Assembly: GCA_947176115.1 (NCBI GenBank)
Contig: CAMWPK010000023.1
Location: 1 to 12,650 of the forward strand
Direction of reading: 5' to 3'
Length of the DNA stretch: 12,650 nucleotides
From: an uncultured Clostridia bacterium
GTDB lineage: Bacteria; Bacillota; Clostridia; Christensenellales; UBA3700
The notes under the pieces were generated by a model. It was given only the letters and a program-made list of their open reading frames with translations, was not told where the DNA came from and searched no databases. Shown here piece by piece: positions 7,346-12,650 of this stretch. Every line of letters begins with the position of its first letter. Position 1 is the first letter of the stretch. A program made the position numbers and the translations under genes.

Positions 7346-8824
7346 CTATTCGTTTGCCTCATTGTTTTCTTGTCCTTCGTTTTCGGCTATCTGCGAACGT
7401 TGGCGAGTGCGGTTGTCGGTAGGAATGGAGTATGGGCGTTCGCCGAATTCCTGCAATTGCGCCTTGATAGGTCCGTCCTGCCAGTCGTGCATAAGCGACG
7501 GCGCGAATGGAGAAGTATACGCCACTCCGTAGCTGTTGATAGAGCAGATATAGGCCACAAGTCCCGCCATACCCAGCAATATACCTAATAATCCAAGCAC
7601 ACCGCCCACGGCTACAAAGCCGAATCGCAAAATGCTTGACGAGTTTATTTCGTCCGGTACGCAGTATACGCCGACTGTGGATATTGCTACGATTATTACC
7701 GACGATATGGAGAATAGTCCCGCCGTTACCGCCGCTTCGCCGAGAATGATTGCGCCCACTACCGACAGCGCCATACTTACGTATCTTGGCATACGTATAG
7801 AAGTTTCGTTGAGAATTTCGAATATCACCAGCACCAAAAGCATTTCAAGCGTCGGAGAAAGCGGGATGTTAGAGATTTGTCCAAGTACTGACACGAGATA
7901 TTTGATAGGAAAGAGCTGGTATTGATGCTCCTGCAAGGCCACGTATATTCCCGGCATCAGTATGGAAAAAATCAAGGCGAAAAGTCTTATGATACGCACC
8001 ATTGTGGCGCGATAGCTCTTGATATAATAATCTTCGCTCATCTGGAAGTTTTCATACATGAGGAAGGGCAGTGTGAGTACCGACGGCGAACCGTCTACGA
8101 TAATAGCCACTCTGCCTTCAAGCATTTTTGCCGTTATTATATCGGGTTTTTCGCTTGAACCTACGTGGGAAAATAGGGAGAACTTGTTTTCTTCCAAATA
8201 CCTTGCGATATACGACGATTCAATCACGCCGTCAATTACAATATTTTCAATTTGCGTCTTAATTCTATTGACGATTTGCGGGTCGGCTACGCCGTCAATA
8301 AAGCCTAGCGCGACTTTTGTCTGCGTATACTTGCCCACGCTTAGCATTTCAAAAGTCAGTTTGGGAGTGGCAAGTCTACGGCGAATCAAAAACATATTTG
8401 TTTTCAGATCCTCGATAAAGCCCTCGCGCGGTCCTCTCAAGACCGTGGATACGGGCGGTTCGGCTACCGAGCGCAATTGATACTTCTTTTCGCTATACTT
8501 AAAGAAACTCTCAGAGCCGTCGGCAAGCAATACAATTTCACCCGCTGAAATCTCTTCAATGACCTTAGCTGTATCCGTCAATTCCTCAATGGGCGTAGTC
8601 ATTTGAGTGTTTTGATTGAGCATGTCAACAGTGACTTGCCCATCGCCTTGCAAGTTCTTTAGCGGAGAAAGTATGTTGTCCTCAAAGAGCAGAGTATCGA
8701 TATACCCGTCAATATAGAAGAAACAAGCGCTTTTTCCGCATATCGTCAACTCGATTTTTCTCAAGTCGCACGTTCCGCCAAACTCGCCGGTTATTTTGTT
8801 GAATTCGTCTTGATAATTTAGCAT
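7346..8824 (-). CDS. gerAA: GerAA-family germinant receptor subunit A
   Basis: A 492-residue subunit A of a nutrient germinant receptor. The N-terminal cytoplasmic half contains GPREGFIEDLKTN (131-143) followed by R-R-R (148-150), and EGRVAIIVDGSPSVLTLP (236-253), then SEDYY (263-267). The C-terminal half has several membrane helices between about 279 and 427, with the conserved SILMPGIYVALQEHQ (287-301) and a hydrophilic end with ERPYSIPTDNRTRQ (462-475). The order of motifs and the length match GerA/GerBA proteins. In Bacillus the A, B and C subunits form a complex that acts as a germinant-gated ion channel. It heads the operon, with gerAB starting seven bases after its stop. The start is set by an in-frame TAA 18 bases upstream, but no ribosome binding site precedes the ATG. 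I found no convincing forespore sigma-G promoter. Confidence 0.92.
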   Translation of the reverse strand: MLNYQDEFNKITGEFGGTCDLRKIELTICGKSACFFYIDGYIDTLLFEDNILSPLKNLQGDGQVTVDMLNQNTQMTTPIEELTDTAKVIEEISAGEIVLLADGSESFFKYSEKKYQLRSVAEPPVSTVLRGPREGFIEDLKTNMFLIRRRLATPKLTFEMLSVGKYTQTKVALGFIDGVADPQIVNRIKTQIENIVIDGVIESSYIARYLEENKFSLFSHVGSSEKPDIITAKMLEGRVAIIVDGSPSVLTLPFLMYENFQMSEDYYIKSYRATMVRIIRLFALIFSILMPGIYVALQEHQYQLFPIKYLVSVLGQISNIPLSPTLEMLLVLVIFEILNETSIRMPRYVSMALSVVGAIILGEAAVTAGLFSISSVIIVAISTVGVYCVPDEINSSSILRFGFVAVGGVLGLLGILLGMAGLVAYICSINSYGVAYTSPFAPSLMHDWQDGPIKAQLQEFGERPYSIPTDNRTRQRSQIAENEGQENNEANE

Positions 8825-8831
8825 ACTTAAG

Positions 8832-8847
8832 TTATTGCATTATTGCA
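8832..8847. repeat. Tandem TTATTGCA duplication where the gerAA ribosome binding site should be
   Basis: The octamer TTATTGCA occurs twice in direct succession (8832-8839, 8840-8847). On the gerAA strand this reads TGCAATAATGCAATAA and ends eight bases before the ATG, so it fills the Shine-Dalgarno position with a sequence that has no G-rich core. Slippage duplication is a likely origin; a regulatory role is unproven. Confidence 0.4.
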
Positions 8848-8879
8848 AAAATTTATACGCTAAATTTCGATATCAATTA

Positions 8880-8909
8880 AATAAGACGTATCGACCGATA
8901 CGCCTTATT
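8880..8909 (-). terminator. Hairpin between beta-mannosidase and gerAA, candidate terminator
   Basis: Arms 8880-8893 and 8896-8909 pair over 14 positions. On the minus strand all are Watson-Crick except one G-U wobble, while the plus strand has an A-C mismatch, so the minus-strand RNA is the likely folder. The stem core GGCGTATCG/CGATACGTC is followed by TTATTTAATT, a moderate U-rich tail. It lies 28 bases after the beta-mannosidase stop and would separate that gene from the ger operon. Confidence 0.6.
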
Positions 8910-8936
8910 GATAATAATTTCACTATAGCATAAATT

Positions 8937-11459
8937 TTATTTATCAAAGGTTCTTGCAATATAATTTGCAAGATTGATTGGATTCCAAAAGATTATCGCC
9001 TTTTCCAGCCTATCTAGGACGGCGGAACGTTTTCTCTCCACGTCGCAAAGAGATCGCATAGTAATTCTTTGTTTAATGCTCTCTAAGTCTTCGCCCTTTG
9101 GCAACTTAAAGCACACTGATTTCGTTTGATTTGGCAACATATCGAAATAGTTATCGGAGAGCATAGCGGAGTAGCCTTTCAATCTTATCTCTACAAATCG
9201 AGCGTAGTCGCCAGATTTTATATCCAATTTGACTGTATCTCCATCAAGCGACAAGTCGTAAGACAAATTAGCTTTTGGTAGTTTTACCGTATTCTCGTCA
9301 GTTAGCGGAAGAGTTTCTTGACATAATACATTTCCTTTTTCGTCATATGCCAAGGCGTATAAATAACAAGTATTTTCCTTGCGTTTTTGCAATATGTTTT
9401 TCAAGTTGAGTATCGCCACGTTGCCTACGCTGTTTTCATTGACGGTTACGTTATTGACCACGTAACTTAGCGGTTCGCCATCGTAAGTCATCACACCGCA
9501 TTTTATCTTTATTTTAAGTTGCGACGCGCAGTCGTTGACGAAAAGCAGTTTTACTATCGCTTTCTGTCTTTGGAATACCAGCAGAGTATTTTGATTGAAT
9601 CTTCTTGCAAGGTATTGCAATGCCTTCATATTGCCGTAATAGTCCATGCCCGACCATGAGTTGACGCCCCAGCAGTCGTTGTATTGCCAATACAGCGCTC
9701 CGTTACAGCGAGGGTTTATTCTCCAGCCTTCCGTTGCGTTTTTTACGCACAGCGCCTGAGTGAGTTGCGATAGATATATTGTATCTTCGAAGTTTTTAGG
9801 CGTCCAGAATTTTGAGAGCATATAGTACTTTATCTTGCCGTTTCCGCCTATACATTTTTGATGCGCTTTTGCAAGGGCGCAATGCTGACTTGAGTATTCA
9901 TTGCCGTCGGCAAACTCTTCTATAGCGTTGAGAGAGGGCAGTGATTCAATGCCAAATTCACTGCAAAACCTTGTGGGCATAGTCTTATAATAATCCAATT
10001 TCCTAAGACCGTGCCACACGTGCCATAGGTGCGTGTCGCCTTTGTCGGGACTGTTTATATTTTTCATATATTCTCCGCTAGAGGGAGTGCATGCCCAATA
10101 CGGCGTATTGTCGTCAAGCGGAGCAAGAAATTCAGGGAGAGTTTTATAGAAAAATTCTCCGCAATTTTTAATTACTTTTTTCCTATGGAGCCAAGCCATA
10201 GACATTGATTCGATTTCGTTATTTCCCGCCCAAAGACACAGACAAGCATGATTTTTAAGTCTAAGGACGTTGTCCTCGACTTCCGCAAGTACTTCGTCTA
10301 AAAATTCTTTGTCGTCGAATGGATACGGGGAGCAGGCAAAGTTGAAGTCTTGCCATACGAGCAGTCCGAGTTGGTCGCACATATCGTAAAATCTGTCGCT
10401 TTCGTAATATCCGCCACCCCAGACTCTTATCATATTCATATTGCACGCCTTCGCCTTAAAGAGAAGGTCATAGAGTTTTTCGTCACTTACGTTGTTGATA
10501 AAGCTATCGGCGGGTATCCAATTCGCGCCTCTTGCGAATAGCTTTTTGCCGTTGATATAAAAGCAAAAATTACGACCTATCTCGTCTTGTTCTTTGTCTA
10601 GATATATTGTTCTAAGACCTATTTTTTGTGACTTTTGCGCAATGACTTTATCTCCTTGACATACCTTGACGTCGAGGTCGTACAGCGGTTGCTTGCCCAT
10701 ATTATTGCACCACCAAAGGCGAGGATTTTCCACCTTTAGGTTAGCGTTACACTCTCCTGATATTGAGCAGACTTCTTGCCCCTCAAAGGAGAGAGAATAG
10801 TCGATAGTCACACCTTCCGCTTGGTTGGATAAGTGTGTTTTAATATCCAAATCCACGCAGTTTAGAGCGTGAGTTTGCTTTATATCAAGGCGCATGATTT
10901 TGCATACGTCGTAGCAGTCTAGGAAAATATCTCCCGATATTCCGCACGTAAGCAAATGCGGACCCCAATCCCAACCGAAATGATAGGGACTTTTCCTGAT
11001 ATGACAGGATCCCGCTTCTCCAAGCGTAGAGTTGGGTAGAGGATTGTTTTTGTGCTTTTGAGCTATATAAGGAATAGGAGAGAAAAAGCGTATTTTAATT
11101 GAATTTTCTCCCTCCTTGAGAATATCCTTTACGTCGAATGCATAATGCCTATTGATATTCTTTACGTTTGCTACAAGATTGTTGTTGACGTATACGTCCG
11201 CCAAAGTGTCTAGCATATTGCAATTTAGTTCTACGTATTGGAAATTCAGAGTTTGTTCGTCAAGGGTAAAAGTTCTTGAATACTCCCAGTCCGAGCGTCC
11301 CACCCACTGAACGCTTTCTTCATTGAGCCCTATTAGCGGATTGACTATTACGTCGTTTGCTATTAAGTCGGAAAAGACGTCGCCGGGCACCGTGGCTTTG
11401 TAAATTTTTTCGTCGCCAATCATTTGTAGCGACCATTGTCCGTCAAGTGTGATTTTCAT
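8937..11459 (-). CDS. Beta-mannosidase, glycoside hydrolase family 2
   Basis: This 840-residue enzyme releases terminal beta-linked mannose from the non-reducing end of mannosides. It has the GH2 order: a sugar-binding jelly-roll domain (about 1-180, with PGDVFSDL and SPYHFGWDWGP, 158-167), an immunoglobulin-like domain, then the TIM barrel beginning near FARGANWIPADSF (308-320). In the barrel MIRVWGGGYYESD (343-355), AGNNE with acid/base E415, and FCSEFG with nucleophile E501 are all present, as is WQYNDCWGVNSWS further on, typical of beta-mannosidases. The remaining part is a C-terminal beta domain. Length equals the usual 820-860 residues and no residue expected in the active site is missing. 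There is no signal peptide, so it acts on short imported oligosaccharides, for example mannobiose or mannose-beta-1,4-GlcNAc. GGGGGAAA before the ATG serves as ribosome binding site. It appears to be a single-gene unit. Confidence 0.93.
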   Translation of the reverse strand: MKITLDGQWSLQMIGDEKIYKATVPGDVFSDLIANDVIVNPLIGLNEESVQWVGRSDWEYSRTFTLDEQTLNFQYVELNCNMLDTLADVYVNNNLVANVKNINRHYAFDVKDILKEGENSIKIRFFSPIPYIAQKHKNNPLPNSTLGEAGSCHIRKSPYHFGWDWGPHLLTCGISGDIFLDCYDVCKIMRLDIKQTHALNCVDLDIKTHLSNQAEGVTIDYSLSFEGQEVCSISGECNANLKVENPRLWWCNNMGKQPLYDLDVKVCQGDKVIAQKSQKIGLRTIYLDKEQDEIGRNFCFYINGKKLFARGANWIPADSFINNVSDEKLYDLLFKAKACNMNMIRVWGGGYYESDRFYDMCDQLGLLVWQDFNFACSPYPFDDKEFLDEVLAEVEDNVLRLKNHACLCLWAGNNEIESMSMAWLHRKKVIKNCGEFFYKTLPEFLAPLDDNTPYWACTPSSGEYMKNINSPDKGDTHLWHVWHGLRKLDYYKTMPTRFCSEFGIESLPSLNAIEEFADGNEYSSQHCALAKAHQKCIGGNGKIKYYMLSKFWTPKNFEDTIYLSQLTQALCVKNATEGWRINPRCNGALYWQYNDCWGVNSWSGMDYYGNMKALQYLARRFNQNTLLVFQRQKAIVKLLFVNDCASQLKIKIKCGVMTYDGEPLSYVVNNVTVNENSVGNVAILNLKNILQKRKENTCYLYALAYDEKGNVLCQETLPLTDENTVKLPKANLSYDLSLDGDTVKLDIKSGDYARFVEIRLKGYSAMLSDNYFDMLPNQTKSVCFKLPKGEDLESIKQRITMRSLCDVERKRSAVLDRLEKAIIFWNPINLANYIARTFDK

Positions 11460-11486
11460 AATTTCCCCCGCATATACGCTAATAAA

Positions 11487-11516
11487 ATAGTATCATGTAT
11501 TTTATATAAAAGTCAA
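11487..11516 (-). promoter_or_regulatory. Probable sigma-A promoter of the beta-mannosidase gene
   Basis: On the minus strand, TTGACT (11511-11516) lies 18 bases before TACTAT (11487-11492). The -35 matches five of six consensus bases and the -10 four of six. Transcription would start near 11480, about 20 bases before the ATG. Moderate strength and less certain than the two promoters near nagA. Confidence 0.5.
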
Positions 11517-11536
11517 TATGCAAAAGATACAATAAT

Positions 11537-11561
11537 AAAAGCGAGAAAAATCCTCGCTTTT
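11537..11561. terminator. Bidirectional rho-independent terminator after yerC
   Basis: AAAAGCGAG (11537-11545) and CTCGCTTTT (11553-11561) form a nine-base-pair stem with a seven-base loop. On the minus strand the GC part is followed by TTTTATTATT, on the plus strand by TTTTTATTT, so it can work in both directions. It lies 22 bases after the yerC stop and would end the ABC-ATPase/yerC transcript before the beta-mannosidase promoter. Confidence 0.85.
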
Positions 11562-11583
11562 TATTTGTAATAAAGTCGTTTGA

Positions 11584-11853
11584 TTAAATAAACTTTTTAT
11601 ATCCCTCGCCGTATTGCAACGCTCTGGATACTCTCGACAGCGTAGCCGAAGATATATTTGTTTGCTCAATGACTTGAGAGTACGTCATACCTTGTTTAAG
11701 GAGTAGGGCAGATTCGACGCGTTGAGCCATTTGCTCTATTTCTTTGTTGGTGCATAGGTCTTGAAAGAATTGTTTGCATTCCTCTTGCGTCGAGAGTTTG
11801 GAAATTACCAAATACAGTTTTTCTATCATTTCGTTCATATGGTCTGCTTTCAT
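11584..11853 (-). CDS. yerC: YerC/YecD-family TrpR-like DNA-binding protein
   Basis: An 89-residue helical protein of the TrpR-like YerC/YecD family found widely in Firmicutes. The helix-turn-helix is MTYSQVIEQTNISSATLSRVSRAL (split as residues 56-66 and 67-79), preceded by the family's KEIEQMAQRVESALLL segment. TrpR itself is a tryptophan-dependent repressor, but the ligand and targets of YerC proteins are not established by this sequence. I start the gene at the ATG at 11851-11853: it follows the TGA of the ABC ATPase by one base and has GAGGAT four bases upstream, inside the ATPase gene. A longer open frame reaches to 11955 but overlaps the ATPase and has a non-family basic extension. The pairing with an amino-acid-type ABC ATPase in one operon suggests control of amino-acid metabolism, as an inference. 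Confidence 0.85.
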   Translation of the reverse strand: MKADHMNEMIEKLYLVISKLSTQEECKQFFQDLCTNKEIEQMAQRVESALLLKQGMTYSQVIEQTNISSATLSRVSRALQYGEGYKKFI

Positions 11854-11854
11854 A

Positions 11855-12650
11855 TCAATCCTCGTCAATAGATTTTTCGCTTTCTTGCAAAAATGCCTTG
11901 GTTTTTGGGCTTTGCGGATTGCCAAAGACTTCTTCAGGAGCGCCTTGTTCTTCAATCACGCCGTCTGCCATAAAAATAACTTTATCCGCTACTTTTCTTG
12001 CAAATTCCATTTCGTGAGTGACGACTATCATGGTATGTCCGTCTTTCTTGAGGTCCTTTATGACTTTTAGCACCTCTCTCGTGAGTTCGGGGTCGAGCGC
12101 GCTCGTAGGTTCGTCAAAACATAGTATTTCAGGTTGCAATATCAACGCTCTTGCGATAGCCACGCGCTGTTGTTGACCACCGGAGAGTTCGCAAGGGTAA
12201 GCCTTTAGTTTTTCGCCCAGTCCCACTCTGTTTAAGAGTTCGACGGCTCTTTCGTCAATCTCTTTGAACGCTTGTTTTCTGGCGTTCCTTACCGACTTGG
12301 AGAAGTATTTTTCAAAAGGATTTATAGTTTTGTCATATTTTAGTTTTGTCGCAAGCGTAAGGTTTTTGAGTACGTTGTAGTGGGGGAATAGATTAAAAGA
12401 TTGAAAGACCATTCCCAATTTAAGCCTTTGCTTGGCGATTTGCTTTTTCTTTTCTTTGCTAATCTTAATTGGCTTGATTTTCTGTTCCTTTTGCTTGCTA
12501 CGCTTAGAGGGATTATCTTTAGAAGGTTCTTCTGCGCTTTTCCCGTTTTCCAAATCGTTGGGTGTAGCGATTTCGTCTGTAGTAATTTCGTCTTTTACGT
12601 TTTCTTGAGCGAGGTTGTGCAAAGCCGCGTTTACTTTGTCAAGATTATCT
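11855..12650 (-). CDS. Polar-amino-acid-type ABC transporter ATPase, 5'-partial, with a charged insert
   Basis: The C-terminal 264 residues of an ATPase that drives an ABC importer, most like the GlnQ/HisP/ArtP group. Visible parts are the Q-loop GMVFQSFNLFPH (glutamine codon at 12401-12403), the signature LSGGQQQRVAIARAL (LSGGQ at 12173-12187), Walker B ILCFDEPTSALDPE (catalytic glutamate at 12110-12112) and the H-loop VVTHE (histidine at 12014-12016). The Walker A P-loop is not in the window; the frame runs open to the edge, and the TTG at 12620 is probably an internal leucine codon. Between the edge and the Q-loop lie about 70 residues, first acidic (DEITTDEIATP) then very basic (KRSKQKEQK, KISKEKKKQIAKQR), where normal relatives have only some 10-20. 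A second, smaller insertion (about KYDKTINPFEKYFSKSVRNA) follows the Q-loop region. It overlaps nothing and yerC follows after one base. Specificity is inferred from family only. Confidence 0.88.
   Translation of the reverse strand, partial: DNLDKVNAALHNLAQENVKDEITTDEIATPNDLENGKSAEEPSKDNPSKRSKQKEQKIKPIKISKEKKKQIAKQRLKLGMVFQSFNLFPHYNVLKNLTLATKLKYDKTINPFEKYFSKSVRNARKQAFKEIDERAVELLNRVGLGEKLKAYPCELSGGQQQRVAIARALILQPEILCFDEPTSALDPELTREVLKVIKDLKKDGHTMIVVTHEMEFARKVADKVIFMADGVIEEQGAPEEVFGNPQSPKTKAFLQESEKSIDED

Noticed and set aside
8825..8936. Small gene or riboswitch between beta-mannosidase and gerAA
   Set aside because: No open frame with a ribosome binding site and no known riboswitch core is visible; the gap is accounted for by one hairpin and AT-rich DNA.
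11854..11955. 34-residue N-terminal extension of the YerC-like protein
   Set aside because: It overlaps the conserved 3' end of the ABC ATPase in another frame; the ATG at 11853 has a ribosome binding site and gives the usual family length.
12620..12622. TTG as start codon of the ABC ATPase
   Set aside because: The frame stays open to the window edge and the essential Walker A motif must lie upstream, so this is most likely an internal leucine codon.
1..12650. CRISPR array, transposase, phage integration site, tRNA or rRNA
   Set aside because: I looked on both strands and saw no spaced direct repeats, transposase-like protein, terminal inverted repeats or tRNA-like cloverleaf.

Overview
The window looks like a piece of chromosome from a spore-forming, low-to-moderate G+C Firmicute (Clostridia-like, probably an anaerobic gut bacterium). 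The grounds are a complete gerA-type germinant-receptor operon, a YerC/YecD-family TrpR-like regulator, strong AGGAGG-like ribosome binding sites, textbook sigma-A promoters and A/T-rich intergenic DNA. Nothing in the sequence fixes the genus. I see no rRNA, tRNA, insertion sequence, phage gene or CRISPR array.

Layout. (1) Positions 2-2723, minus strand: a 501-residue lipoprotein of unknown function, followed downstream by an N-acetylhexosamine 1-kinase-like phosphotransferase. The 124-base gap between them holds two strong inverted repeats. (2) Positions 2724-2962: a divergent promoter region with two near-perfect sigma-A promoters and four copies of the hexamer AAACGC. (3) Positions 2963-5125, plus strand: an operon of nagA (N-acetylglucosamine-6-phosphate deacetylase family) and an alpha/beta-hydrolase of the hormone-sensitive-lipase type. 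(4) Positions 5135-8824, minus strand: gerAA-gerAB-gerAC, tightly packed and converging on the nagA operon with only 9 bases between. (5) Positions 8937-11459, minus strand: a cytoplasmic GH2 beta-mannosidase with its own promoter and a candidate terminator. (6) Positions 11584-12650, minus strand: a yerC-like regulator directly after a polar-amino-acid-type ABC ATPase whose 5' end lies outside the window.

How it fits together. Beta-mannosidase, a NagA-family deacetylase and a NahK-like kinase are all plausible tools for host-glycan sugars such as mannose-beta-1,4-GlcNAc from the N-glycan core. They lie in separate transcription units and no transporter, GlcNAc-6-kinase or NagB is present, so a shared pathway is an inference. 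The ger operon would encode the inner-membrane receptor with which spores sense nutrients.

I did not find a clearly new multi-gene system. The most unusual items are the roughly 70-residue charged insert in the ABC ATPase between the Walker A side and the Q-loop, the Ger(x)C subunit without a lipobox cysteine, the altered substrate loop of the NagA homologue, the uncharacterised lipoprotein, the repeated AAACGC motif in the divergent promoter region, and gerAA with no ribosome binding site.
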